The notes beneath the pieces are model-generated. The model made no database searches. It was not told the DNA's origin and worked only from the letters and a program-made list of their open reading frames with translations. A program made the translations under genes and the position numbers. Positions 42,659 to 51,426 of a stretch of DNA of 64,000 bases are shown one piece after another. How positions within the stretch are numbered: the stretch's first letter is position 1; each line of letters opens with the position of its first letter. The stretch is from Aurantimonas sp. Leaf443 (lineage in GTDB: Bacteria; Pseudomonadota; Alphaproteobacteria; Rhizobiales; Rhizobiaceae): positions 583,745-647,744 of the forward strand of contig NZ_LMRD01000001.1 of assembly GCF_001425575.1 (NCBI RefSeq). The letters are read 5' to 3'.

Positions 42659-44046
42659 CGCCCCGCCAGCCCGGTGCGCGCGGGCGCGGCCAGCGCCGCG
42701 AGCCCCGCCGCCCGCGTCTCGGCCAGGCGGTCGCGGCACAGGGCGGCATAGGTCATGGCCATGCCCGTGCCCGCGCCGAAGAGCACCCAGAAGATCACGC
42801 CGATCATCGGCCCTTCCAGGGCGACGTCGAAGGTGGAATTGACGAGGGCGCCGACGAGATAGCAGGTCACGAAGACGAAGGCCGAGTTCCACTCCACGTC
42901 GCCGTTCATGCGCGAGCGCCAGATCGCGCCGAGCATCGTCGAAAGCCAGGCGGCCAGAAGCGTCAGCCAGAGAACGAGGCCGGGAACGCCGGTGCGCGCC
43001 AGGATGGTCATGTGCGCGTTGTGCGGGCTGCGCAGCGGCGGACCGTCGAAACGACCCGTCCCGGCGAAGCCGTCCACCGCGGCGAGGTTGATGCCGAAGC
43101 CGCGCCCCGTCCAGTAGCCCTCGCCATAGACCGTGTAGGCGATGATCTTGTCCCACCATTGCAGGCGCCATTTCTTGGTGCCGTCCAGCATCTCGTCGCC
43201 GGAGGAGCCGACGATGCTCAGCGAGTTGTCGATCAGCTGCCCGACGCGCACGGTCCGGTAGTCCGAGCCGAGCGGGATCTCCAGGTCGACGGCATAGAGG
43301 ACGGAGACGACCGGCAGCACGAAGAGGCAGGCATAGACGGCCGGGCGGATGCGCCCGGACAGCGCCATGCACAGGACGGCCGGCACGAGGATCGCCAGCA
43401 TGCCGCCCCGGCTCTGGGCCGAGATCGCCACGAAACCGGCGAAGGCGAAGGCCATCCACAGGAGCGAGCTGCGCCGCAGGCCGAGGATGGAGAAGACGAT
43501 GGCCGCGCCCAGATGCGTCGCCACCTCGCCGCCGCGCAGCTGCATCATCGGCGCGCCCGAGCCCGGCCATTGCGGTATCACGCCGTCGAGCGCCTTGGGC
43601 ACCGTGTAGAGGAAGGCCGAGAGAAAGCCGTAGACGGTGAAGAAGGGCGCCGCGCGCCGCAGCGCGAGCGCGATGCGCTCCGGCTTCTGCAGGATGAGAT
43701 TCGCCACGATGAAGGCGAAGAGGCCGTAGACGACGATCACGCTGTCGCGCAGCGCGTCGATCCCGTAGGGGCCGACATAGGGAACGGTGCGCACCACCAC
43801 GAGGGCGATGAGCATCGCCAGCAGGAGATGGGGCACGCTGTAGAGGACGGCGCCGGACGGACGGGGCCAGACCAGCGTGACGAGGCCGGCGGCCAGGATC
43901 ATCTCGGCCGGAAACAGCGGCGGCACGCCCGCATAGGCGAAGCCCTTGCCGGTGAAGGCATAGGCCGCCAGCGCGAACAGGAGGACGGCGAAATAGCGGT
44001 CGGCGAAGCGTCGTTCTTCGGCTTGCGGGGCACCGTCATGGGGCAT
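42655..44046 (-). CDS. Wzy-type polymerase / O-antigen ligase-like membrane protein
   Basis: A 463-residue membrane protein with about eleven segments and a large periplasmic loop (about 270-345) containing the ligase/polymerase signature RSPHNAHMTILARTGVPGL, preceded by GRGFGINLAA. The WaaL/Wzy_C domain polymerises repeat units in the periplasm in Wzx/Wzy systems (ExoQ in rhizobia). The start at 44046 gives a short soluble lead before the first segment. It lies 32 bases downstream of the GT4 gene and overlaps the flippase gene. Confidence 0.88.
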   Translation of the reverse strand: MPHDGAPQAEERRFADRYFAVLLFALAAYAFTGKGFAYAGVPPLFPAEMILAAGLVTLVWPRPSGAVLYSVPHLLLAMLIALVVVRTVPYVGPYGIDALRDSVIVVYGLFAFIVANLILQKPERIALALRRAAPFFTVYGFLSAFLYTVPKALDGVIPQWPGSGAPMMQLRGGEVATHLGAAIVFSILGLRRSSLLWMAFAFAGFVAISAQSRGGMLAILVPAVLCMALSGRIRPAVYACLFVLPVVSVLYAVDLEIPLGSDYRTVRVGQLIDNSLSIVGSSGDEMLDGTKKWRLQWWDKIIAYTVYGEGYWTGRGFGINLAAVDGFAGTGRFDGPPLRSPHNAHMTILARTGVPGLVLWLTLLAAWLSTMLGAIWRSRMNGDVEWNSAFVFVTCYLVGALVNSTFDVALEGPMIGVIFWVLFGAGTGMAMTYAALCRDRLAETRAAGLAALAAPARTGLAGR

Positions 44047-44078
44047 GGATCGGGCCTCCCGTCCGGGGCGAGACGAAC

Positions 44079-45344
44079 TCACCGCAGCCTGATGACGTTG
44101 GCGCCGGCGTCTTCCACGAGACGCCGGGACGCGACGCTGGCGGGCCGGGCCGATCCGGCCTCGGTCAGCGCGCGTTCGTAGCCCTCGAAGGCGGCGAGCG
44201 CGGCGTTCGGCCAGTTGAACTGCGAGCGCGCCCGCGCCCGCGCCGCCGACCCGAGACGTTCGATGCGGCGGCGGTCGTGGACGAGCGAGAGAAGCGCCTG
44301 CACCAGGGCGTCGGGGTCGCCCGGCTCCACGAGCACGCCGCTGTCGGCGTCGATCTGGTGGGGAATGCCGCCGACGCGCGAGGCGACGACGGCAAGGCCA
44401 TGGCTCATCGCTTCGAGCACGACGAGCGGGAACGTGTCGGCGAGCGTCGGGAAGACGAAGACGTCGGCGCGGCGGAAGCAGGCCTGCGTCTCCGCGTCGC
44501 TGAGCCGCCCCGTCACGAGGATGCGCTGGCCCGGGCGACAGGCCGAGAGCGCCTTGGCATAGGCCACGGCCTCGCGCCGCTCGCCGCCCAGGATCAGCTG
44601 GTAGGGCTCGGTCAGCCGCGCGAAGGCCTCGAGCAGAACGGGCAGGCCCTTGTTCGGCGTGTGGTTGGCCAGAAACAGGAAGGTCGGCGCCCCGCCCTCG
44701 CTGCGCGGCGTCACGCCAAGCGTGGCGAGGAGGTCGCCGTCGCGCCGCTCGTTGGCCGGCTCCGGGTTCGAGACGCCGTTGCCCACGATCGTCACGTTGT
44801 CGGTGCGCTGCCCGAGCAGCCGCAGGAGGTCGACGTCGTGCGGCGAGAGCGCGAAGACGCGCGCCGCATGGGCCACGACCTGGCGCACCGGCTCGACCAC
44901 CGCGTTGCGCCAGACCGCGCGCTGGACGGCATTGAAGGCATAGACCTTCAGGCCGTTCACCACCTCGTTGAAGCCATGGGTGGAGACGACGTAGGGCAGG
45001 CCGAGCTTGCGGCAGGCGCGCGCGATGCGGCGCATCTCGAGCGCGGGCATCGGATTGTGGATATGGACGAGATCGAAGCGCTCGCTCCGCAGAAGCGCAG
45101 CCATGTCCGAGCGGTAGAAGAGCGTGCGGTGGCGCGTGGGGACATGCTGGCCCCGCAGCACGAGGGGCAGCGAGGTCTCGACGGCGAGGCGTCGGAACCG
45201 CGCCGGCGCCATCGCCGGGCCGGTCATCGAGGCGACGGCCATGTCGCAATGCTCGCTGAGCGCGTCGCTCAGGCTCTCGGCGGCGCGCGCGGCCCCGCTC
45301 ACGGACAGGTGCGGCGGCACCACGATCGTCGCCAGGACCTTCAT
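44079..45344 (-). CDS. Glycosyltransferase family 4
   Basis: A 421-residue GT-B enzyme. The N-terminal acceptor domain has VSTHGFNEV, and NGVSNPEP lies before the donor domain. The donor domain contains FLFLANHTPNKGLPVLLEA, FPTLADTFPLVVLEAMSHG (Glu about 311) and GGIPHQI. This is the standard GT4 retaining pattern (E-x7-E region). It probably adds a sugar to the lipid-linked intermediate; donor and acceptor are unknown. Its ATG at 45344 overlaps the upstream epimerase stop (ATGA). Confidence 0.92.
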   Translation of the reverse strand: MKVLATIVVPPHLSVSGAARAAESLSDALSEHCDMAVASMTGPAMAPARFRRLAVETSLPLVLRGQHVPTRHRTLFYRSDMAALLRSERFDLVHIHNPMPALEMRRIARACRKLGLPYVVSTHGFNEVVNGLKVYAFNAVQRAVWRNAVVEPVRQVVAHAARVFALSPHDVDLLRLLGQRTDNVTIVGNGVSNPEPANERRDGDLLATLGVTPRSEGGAPTFLFLANHTPNKGLPVLLEAFARLTEPYQLILGGERREAVAYAKALSACRPGQRILVTGRLSDAETQACFRRADVFVFPTLADTFPLVVLEAMSHGLAVVASRVGGIPHQIDADSGVLVEPGDPDALVQALLSLVHDRRRIERLGSAARARARSQFNWPNAALAAFEGYERALTEAGSARPASVASRRLVEDAGANVIRLR

Positions 45345-46297
45345 GGGTGGTACCGCGCGGAAAGCGACTGGGCGAGTTCGGGATCGCGCCAGAGATCGGC
45401 GACGGCGTCGTCGATGGTCAGGCGCGGCTGCCAGTCGAAAAGGGAGGAGATGCGGCTGTTGTCGGCGGCGAGGAAGGGTCGGTCGACCTTGCGCAGGCGG
45501 CTCTGGTCCTCCTCCACGACGAAGTCGGCCCGGCTGACGCGGCGCAGCTTCTCCACGACCTCCGTGACCGAATAGGCCGCCGAGGTGCCGAGATTGACCG
45601 TCAGCGTCTCGCCCGGTTCGACGGCGCCGCCGAGCGCCACCGCCATGAAGCCGCGCGCGGCGTCCTTCACATGGATGTAGTCGCGCATCGGCCAGAGATT
45701 GCCGAGGCGGATGCGCGTGTGGCCGGCCTTCAGCTGGGCGACGAGTTCGGGCAGGAGGTGGGGATTGGTCTCGCCGGGACCCACGACGTTGAAGAGCCGC
45801 ACGATGGCGCCCGCCAGCGGCCGCTTGGCCGCGTAGTGGGCGACGAAATGCTCGCCATGCAGCTTGGACAGCCCGTAGATGTCGGAGGGCTGCTGCTGGC
45901 TCGTCTCCGAATGGGGCTCAGCGTCCGGCTTGTAGACCGCGCCGCTGGAGGCGAAGACGAAGCGGCATCCGGCGGGCGCGGCGCTCAGCAGCGTCATCGT
46001 GCCGAGGACGTTGGTGCGCATGGCGCCGAGCGGGTCGTCCTCGCATTGCGGGATGTAGTGGATCGCGGCGAGATGGACGACGATGTCCGGCCGCACCGCC
46101 TCCATCAGGCGCCCCACCGCTTCGGCGTCCTCGATGTCGATCGCATGGGCGGTGAAGCGATCGTGCTCGCGCGGCTCGAAGCGCGAGGCTCCGGCGATGC
46201 CGCGGTCGACGACGTGGACGGCGTGCGCGTCGTAGAGGAGGCGCGTGAGCTCGCGGCCGACATAGCCGTTGCCGCCTGTCACCATGATCCGTTTCAA
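45341..46297 (-). CDS. NAD-dependent nucleotide-sugar epimerase/dehydratase (extended SDR)
   Basis: A 318-residue extended SDR with RIMVTGGNGYVGREL, HLAAIHYIPQ, the SSGAVY serine, YGLSKLHGE (Tyr-Lys) and RLFNVVGPGETNPH. It is GalE-like in layout, but the substrate (UDP-glucose, UDP-GlcNAc or another) cannot be set by eye. The start is probably the TTG at 46297, which gives the usual M-K-R-I before the Rossmann motif and has GGGGAGAG upstream. The ATG at 46285 would cut into the first strand. It is 20 bases downstream of the exoP-like gene and overlaps the GT4 gene. Confidence 0.88.
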   Translation of the reverse strand: MKRIMVTGGNGYVGRELTRLLYDAHAVHVVDRGIAGASRFEPREHDRFTAHAIDIEDAEAVGRLMEAVRPDIVVHLAAIHYIPQCEDDPLGAMRTNVLGTMTLLSAAPAGCRFVFASSGAVYKPDAEPHSETSQQQPSDIYGLSKLHGEHFVAHYAAKRPLAGAIVRLFNVVGPGETNPHLLPELVAQLKAGHTRIRLGNLWPMRDYIHVKDAARGFMAVALGGAVEPGETLTVNLGTSAAYSVTEVVEKLRRVSRADFVVEEDQSRLRKVDRPFLAADNSRISSLFDWQPRLTIDDAVADLWRDPELAQSLSARYHP

Positions 46298-46317
46298 GAC
46301 AGTCTCTCCCCTGGATG

Positions 46318-48483
46318 TCAGTTTGTGTGGGCCGAGCGCGGGCCGAGATAGCGGCGGGCGAAGTGCAGGTTGTCCTTCAGCCCGAACCGGCGGTGGCGCC
46401 GCACGTCGACCTCGCTGAGGACGACGGCGAGGTCCGGCGTCTGGGAGCGCTGGAGCTGGGCGCAGGCCGCGGCGACCGCCGAGCGCGGGGTGGCGTTCCA
46501 GCGCGTCACCAGGAGCGTCAGGTTGGCCATGCGCGAGAGGACGACGGCCTTGGCGTCGACGAGCACCGCCGGCGCCTCGACGAGGATCAGGTCGAAGGCC
46601 CCCGAATGTTCCTCGACCCAGGCATGAAGGCTGTCGCTGTCGTCGAAGACGCCCTCGTCGTCGCTCGCCGACCAGTAGTCGCGCACCAGCGCCGTGCCGG
46701 CGAGCGGGCGCGCGACGCGGGCGACCGTCGTGATCTCCTTCTGCCCGGCGGCGCGGTGACGGGTGCAGGCGTAGCCCGAGCCCTCCGCATGGCGCCGGCC
46801 GGCATTCTCGATGGTGAGGACGCGCCGGTTCATGCCGGCGAGGACGCCCGCAAGGCCTCGCACGAGTTCCGTCTTGCCCTCGCCGGGCGCCGTCGAGGTC
46901 ACGGCCACGATCAGGCCGCCGCCGCGCGTGGTGAGGCCGCAGGAGACGGCGAGCGCGCGCAGCGCCTGCTGGCGAAGCTCGCCGTCGCCCCCGCCCGGAC
47001 CCGCCGCGGGCACGAGGCCCGCGCAGTTGGCGCCGAGGTCCGCCTCCACCTCGCGCGCCGAGCGGAAGCCCGTGTCGCGCATTTCGACGAGGAAGACCGC
47101 GAGCAGCGCGAGGCCGAGACCGGCACCGCCCGCCAGGATCAGCACGAGCTTGGGCTTGGGCGAGGCGGGCGTCGCCAGCGGCTCGGCCGGGCTGACGAGC
47201 TGGGCGGCCACGGGCTTCAGCTCCGCCAGCGCCAGGGCTTGGCGATGGCTTTCCTCCAGCCGCTCGACGGAGGCGCGCGCCCCGTCGGCCTCTGTCTCGA
47301 GAAGCTTCAGCGTCTTGGCCGCGCCCTGGCGCTCGGCGGCGGCGCGCTGGGCGTCCGCCACGCGCTGCTCGAGGCTCGCGGTCGAGGCGATGGCGCTGCC
47401 GACATCCATGCGCGTGATGTCGATGGCCGAGGCCACCGCGTCGAAGAGCTGGGCGCGCGCGGCCTCCAGCGTCTGCTCGGCGCGCAGGTAGAGCGGATGG
47501 CGGGTGCCGAGGGCGGTGGCGAGCTTGGCGGCGTTCTGGCGCGCCGCCACCTCGGCCTCGATCAGGCGCTGCGCGTCCGTCGAGCCGGCGAGATCGAGCA
47601 CCGACGGCGTCCGGCCGAGGCCGGCGGCTTCCTTCAGCCGCGCCAGCCGCGCCTCCAGGTTGAGCCGGTCGAGACGGACGGCGGAGAGCTGGCCGAGAAG
47701 GTCGCCGAGCTGTCGGTCGGCCGTCTGCAGGTCGCCTTCGCCCGCCGTGATGACGCGCTCGTTGCGGAAGGCGTTGACCTTGGCGTCGGCGGCCGCGAGC
47801 TCGGTACGGGCCGAGCGGATCTGCGCCTCCAGCCACTGGCTCGTGCGCAGCGCGGCGTTGACCGAGACCTCGACGCGGCTCTGGAGATAGGCGTCGGCGA
47901 AGGCGTTGGCGATCCTGGCCGCGCGCTCCGGGCTGCGGTCGGCATAGGCCACGCGGATGAGATAGGACTTGCCGTCGTTCTTCACCTTCAGCCCCTGCTG
48001 GAGGGCCATCACCTGGCGGTCGCCTTCGGGAATGGGCGCGGCGGGGGGCATTTGCGGCAGGAGGCCTTTCACCCGCGCGACGAGCGTGGAGAGGACGGAG
48101 GGCTCGGCCGGCCGGGCGGTCTCGGGGCCGATGGCTGCCACGACACGGCGGGCGACGGCGCGCGAGCGCAGGATCTCCGCCTCGCCCTCGACGAGCGAGG
48201 CCGCGTCCACCGCCGTGTTGCCGCCGGACGCGCCCGACCCTGTGGCCGCGCCCGCTTCGTTCTCGAACTTCAGCTGCACCAGCGCCTCGCCCACATAGGT
48301 CTTCGGCAGGACGAGGAGCGCGGCGACGGCCGCCGACAGGACGAGCGCCAGGATGGCGGCGATCATCCAGCGGCGGCGCCACACCGTGCGCAACACGTCG
48401 GCGAAGGCGGCTTCGTAGCGAGGGCGCAGGTCCTGGACGGGCCGGGCCAGTCGCGTGAACTCTCGGTGCGAGGCGGAATTCAT
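46318..48483 (-). CDS. ExoP/Wzc-type polysaccharide co-polymerase with degenerate kinase domain
   Basis: A 721-residue inner-membrane protein. A first membrane segment (about 38-60) and Wzz domain precede a long periplasmic coiled coil (about 185-420), then a second membrane segment (LVLILAGGAGLGLALLAVFL, about 450) and a cytoplasmic BY-kinase-like domain. Walker A is intact (STAPGEGKTE, Lys537). The Walker A' acidic motif reads VLTIENAG instead of IDADLR, Walker B reads DLILVEAP, and the tail has a single tyrosine rather than a cluster. The protein probably controls chain length and export with the ExoF-type protein, but autophosphorylation is doubtful. It is the first gene of the minus-strand operon. 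Confidence 0.88.
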   Translation of the reverse strand: MNSASHREFTRLARPVQDLRPRYEAAFADVLRTVWRRRWMIAAILALVLSAAVAALLVLPKTYVGEALVQLKFENEAGAATGSGASGGNTAVDAASLVEGEAEILRSRAVARRVVAAIGPETARPAEPSVLSTLVARVKGLLPQMPPAAPIPEGDRQVMALQQGLKVKNDGKSYLIRVAYADRSPERAARIANAFADAYLQSRVEVSVNAALRTSQWLEAQIRSARTELAAADAKVNAFRNERVITAGEGDLQTADRQLGDLLGQLSAVRLDRLNLEARLARLKEAAGLGRTPSVLDLAGSTDAQRLIEAEVAARQNAAKLATALGTRHPLYLRAEQTLEAARAQLFDAVASAIDITRMDVGSAIASTASLEQRVADAQRAAAERQGAAKTLKLLETEADGARASVERLEESHRQALALAELKPVAAQLVSPAEPLATPASPKPKLVLILAGGAGLGLALLAVFLVEMRDTGFRSAREVEADLGANCAGLVPAAGPGGGDGELRQQALRALAVSCGLTTRGGGLIVAVTSTAPGEGKTELVRGLAGVLAGMNRRVLTIENAGRRHAEGSGYACTRHRAAGQKEITTVARVARPLAGTALVRDYWSASDDEGVFDDSDSLHAWVEEHSGAFDLILVEAPAVLVDAKAVVLSRMANLTLLVTRWNATPRSAVAAACAQLQRSQTPDLAVVLSEVDVRRHRRFGLKDNLHFARRYLGPRSAHTN

Positions 48484-49006
48484 GGAGCGTATCCGTCAGC
48501 TGGAGGCGGCTTCGCGGACGCATGGTGCAATGCGAACCGCAGCGCTCGCCGCCGGCTTTCTGGGACTGCCGGCGACGGGTCCGATTAAGAGGCCGGCACA
48601 GCCCACAATTGAAGTTCGTCTCCGGGAGTACTCCGATTCCCCGGGGCCGCCGCCGCACGCGTTCCACGGCTCTCAGGGGTTACCGCGCAGGGCCTCGCGA
48701 GGGGCGAGCGGCGCGGCGAACCCTCCCGCGCGGGAAGCCCTCAGGCCGCCCGATCGGGCCCGTTTCGTCCTGTTTCGAACCGTATCGGAGGGTTGTCGTT
48801 GCAGTGCAGCATCGTTCCTCGGTGGTAGCGCCATTGCCGCGGCGTCTTTCCCCGGCGGCGCGACTACCGTGCGAGCCGAGCCCGCCGGCGCCGATCCGCG
48901 GACGGCCCTGTCCCGGGCCTCACGCCCTTCGGACCGGCGGCGGCGTCCGGCCGAGACCGCCTTCGCGTGTCGCATGGCAAGGACCGGCGCCGGTCGGGAA
49001 CGGAGC
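48484..49006. other. Divergent intergenic region of exoP-like and acyltransferase genes
   Basis: About 520 bases. It carries the dyad at 48624-48638, which points towards the exoP-like gene. The rest is GC-rich and without a convincing gene. A long in-frame upward extension of the acyltransferase frame lacks family-like sequence and was not used. Confidence 0.5.
48624..48638 (-). promoter_or_regulatory. Dyad GGAGTACTCC before the exoP-like gene
   Basis: The ten-base perfect palindrome GGAGTACTCC (48625-48634) sits about 140 bases before the exoP-like start. Read on the minus strand the site is AATCGGAGTACTCCC, very close to AATGGGATACTCCC at 30905 and similar to the site at 36853. The three are good candidates for a shared operator of the locus. 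Confidence 0.45.
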
Positions 49007-50128
49007 ATGATGCAAGCGGCACGAAACGTCCCCATCCAGTGGCTGCGCGCCCTGGCCGCCCTCGAGGTGATGGTCTGGCATTCCGACCTTCTCACCAAGC
49101 GGTTCTCGGACGCCTCCATCCAGGACAGTCTCTATCGTCCCTTCGGCGGCGTCGGCGTCGAGGTCTTCTTCGTCGTCTCCGGCTTCCTGATGGCGCTCGT
49201 CACCGCCGGGCGCCCAGGCGCGGCAAGCTTCGTGGCCGGGCGGGTGCGCCGTCTCGTGCCGCTCTACTGGGCCTTCACCAGCCTCGTCATCCTGGCCTTC
49301 GTCATCAACCCCAGATGGCATCTGGCCGATTTCGAGCCGGCCTTCGCGCCGATCGCCAGCGCCTATCTCTTCCTCCCCCAGACAGGGTTCCCGGTCCTGC
49401 CGGTCGGCTGGACGCTGGAATACGAGGTCCTGTTCTACGCGCTCGTGGCCGGGTTCCTCCTCCTCGCCCCCGCCTGGAAACCGGGACGCGCGGCCTTCGC
49501 GCTGCTTCTTGCGGGCCTCGGTCTCCTCGGGGTCCTCTTTCCCGGTCTCGATACCGTCAGCCCGTGGCTCGGCCATCTGGCGACGCCCTACTTCTTCGGC
49601 TTCGCGCTCGGCTGGTCGCTGCAGGTGGCGGGCGAGGGGGGGCCGGGCGCGGCGATCCTGCCGGTCGTGTCGGCCATGCTGGCCGCCGCCGCGCTTCTGG
49701 CGGGGCCGGAGGCGGGCCATCTCGTCTGGCGCATCGCGCTGGCCGGCCTTCTCGTGGCGCTCGCCATGCGGCTCGGTGCCGGCCTTGCCGCCCCGGGGCG
49801 GGGCGGGCGCTGGCTCGCCACCGTCGGCGAGGCCTCCTACAGCATCTATCTCAGCCACTGGTTCGTGCTGTCGATCGTCGGCAAGCTCGCCGGCGCCGCC
49901 GATCTGCCGGCCGGGGCGGACGTGCCCCTGCGCATCGCCGGATGCCTTCTGGCGGTGATCGTCGGCACGGGCCTCTACCGTCTCGTCGAGCATCCCCTCG
50001 ACCGCCGCCTGCGGCGCCTCGGCTGGCGCGGGCTGCGCCCGTCGCTGCCAACGCCCGCGGCGCTGCTGACCTACCTGGGAACGCGAGTGGCGCGTTCCGA
50101 CCTGACCGAAAGGGTTCGACGGCCATGA
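49007..50128 (+). CDS. Acyltransferase 3 family membrane protein (ExoZ type)
   Basis: A 373-residue polytopic protein (about ten membrane segments) of the acyltransferase-3 family. It has IQWLRALAALEVMVWHSD with the catalytic-type histidine, GVGVEVFFVVSGFLM, and YSIYLSHWFV near the C terminus. In polysaccharide loci these proteins put acetyl or succinyl groups on the repeat unit. Two adjacent ATG codons (49007, 49010) are available; GGGAACGGAG precedes them. The stop overlaps the next gene by four bases (ATGA). Confidence 0.9.
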   Translation: MMQAARNVPIQWLRALAALEVMVWHSDLLTKRFSDASIQDSLYRPFGGVGVEVFFVVSGFLMALVTAGRPGAASFVAGRVRRLVPLYWAFTSLVILAFVINPRWHLADFEPAFAPIASAYLFLPQTGFPVLPVGWTLEYEVLFYALVAGFLLLAPAWKPGRAAFALLLAGLGLLGVLFPGLDTVSPWLGHLATPYFFGFALGWSLQVAGEGGPGAAILPVVSAMLAAAALLAGPEAGHLVWRIALAGLLVALAMRLGAGLAAPGRGGRWLATVGEASYSIYLSHWFVLSIVGKLAGAADLPAGADVPLRIAGCLLAVIVGTGLYRLVEHPLDRRLRRLGWRGLRPSLPTPAALLTYLGTRVARSDLTERVRRP

Positions 50129-51354
50129 GGAGCCAGGGCAAGGGGGCGGAGGTCCCGCGGGCGTTCGAAGCGTCCGTCTCGCAGCGCAGGCACAGGCCGG
50201 CCGCGCAGGCATTGCCCCGCCATCCCGAGGCCGGCCGGCGCGTCGACGTCGTCGGCTTCGAGCGCTTCGCCTCGATCGAGGCCGGCTGGCGGGCCCTGGC
50301 CGGGCTGCAGGACCGGCCTGTCCTCTACCAGAGCTTCGACTGGTGCCACCCCTGGGTGAAGGCCTGCGCGGGGATCGGCCGGCCGCTCGACGTGCGCGTC
50401 GTCACCGTGCGCGAGGAGGGGCGGCTCGTTCTGGTCTGGCCGCTCGCCCTGTCGCGCCTCGGGCCCATCCGCATCCTTCACGCGCTCGGCGAGCCGGCGA
50501 CGCAATATTGCGACCTTCTCGTCGAGCCGGGCGCCTGCGGCGGCGACTATGTCGACCTCGCCTGGGACCGGATCGCGGCGATGCCGGACGTCGATCTCGT
50601 GCATCTTCGCAACGTGCGCGAGGGTTCCGGGCTCGATCTCCTGCGCCGCATCTGCCTGCGGAAGTTCCAGCGCTCGGCCGACGCCGCCCCCTATCTGCGC
50701 CTCGGCTCCTGCGAGGCGGGCTCGGTCGGCGACGGCCCGCGCGACCGTTCCAGCCGCTCGCGCAACGCGTTGCGGCGCCATCGCAAGCAGCTGGCGCGCC
50801 TCGGCCCGGTCACCTTCGAGGTCGTCGACCCTTGCGATCACCGCATGGCGGCGCGCGAGGCCTTGGCGCTGAAGCGCGCCTGGCTCGAGACGCGCGGCAC
50901 GCTGAGCGCCGGCTACGCCCATCCCGCCAACGAGCCTGCGATCGAGGATCTGGCCGAAGCCGGGCGCTTCGCCGTCACGCGCCTTCGCGTCGGCGCCGCC
51001 ACCGCCGCCATCGAGATCGGCCTCGTGGAGGCCGGGCATTACTATTCGCTCATCCAGAGCTACGACCAGGCCTTCGCCGCGCATGCGCCCGGCCGGCTCC
51101 TGATCTGGCAGTTCATCGAGGAGAATCCGTTCGGGATCGAGACGATGGACTTCCTGCCGCCCTCCCTGCCGCACAAGATCGAGTGGACCGACGCCAGCGT
51201 GCCGGTGCGCGAGTTCGCCGTGCCGCTGACCTCGCGCGGGCGCTTGGCATTGCCGGCCCTGCGGCGCCTGAAGGGCGGCCTGAAGAGGCTCCACGCCGCT
51301 CTGCCGCTGCCCCTGCGCCGCCGTCTCCTGCGCTTGGCCGGCGCCATGGACTGA
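50125..51354 (+). CDS. CelD/BcsL-type GNAT acetyltransferase
   Basis: A 409-residue soluble protein of the CelD/BcsL (FemX-like GNAT) group. The N-terminal half has FASIEAGWRALAG, YQSFDWCHPWVKA and LPLALSRLG-type sequence. The C-terminal GNAT half has NALRRHRKQLARLG, AIEIGLVEAGHYYSLIQSYD and FIEENPFGIETMDFLP. Members are found in cellulose and exopolysaccharide loci and are thought to acylate or otherwise modify precursors; the reaction is not established. It is translationally coupled to the acyltransferase-3 gene. Two further GNAT genes of this type lie at 54551 and 55852. Confidence 0.85.
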   Translation: MRSQGKGAEVPRAFEASVSQRRHRPAAQALPRHPEAGRRVDVVGFERFASIEAGWRALAGLQDRPVLYQSFDWCHPWVKACAGIGRPLDVRVVTVREEGRLVLVWPLALSRLGPIRILHALGEPATQYCDLLVEPGACGGDYVDLAWDRIAAMPDVDLVHLRNVREGSGLDLLRRICLRKFQRSADAAPYLRLGSCEAGSVGDGPRDRSSRSRNALRRHRKQLARLGPVTFEVVDPCDHRMAAREALALKRAWLETRGTLSAGYAHPANEPAIEDLAEAGRFAVTRLRVGAATAAIEIGLVEAGHYYSLIQSYDQAFAAHAPGRLLIWQFIEENPFGIETMDFLPPSLPHKIEWTDASVPVREFAVPLTSRGRLALPALRRLKGGLKRLHAALPLPLRRRLLRLAGAMD

Positions 51355-51362
51355 AGCGCCGA

Positions 51363-51390
51363 GGGCGGGCGAGAGGCGCGCGTCCCGCCC
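51363..51390. terminator. Hairpin between convergent GNAT and beta-helix genes
   Basis: GGGCGGG and CCCGCCC form a seven-pair stem with a 14-base loop. It is GC-only with no T-run, between two convergent stops. Confidence 0.4.
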
Positions 51391-51426
51391 GCCGCGCATC
51401 CGGCCGGGCGGGGCGACCCGGCGGCG

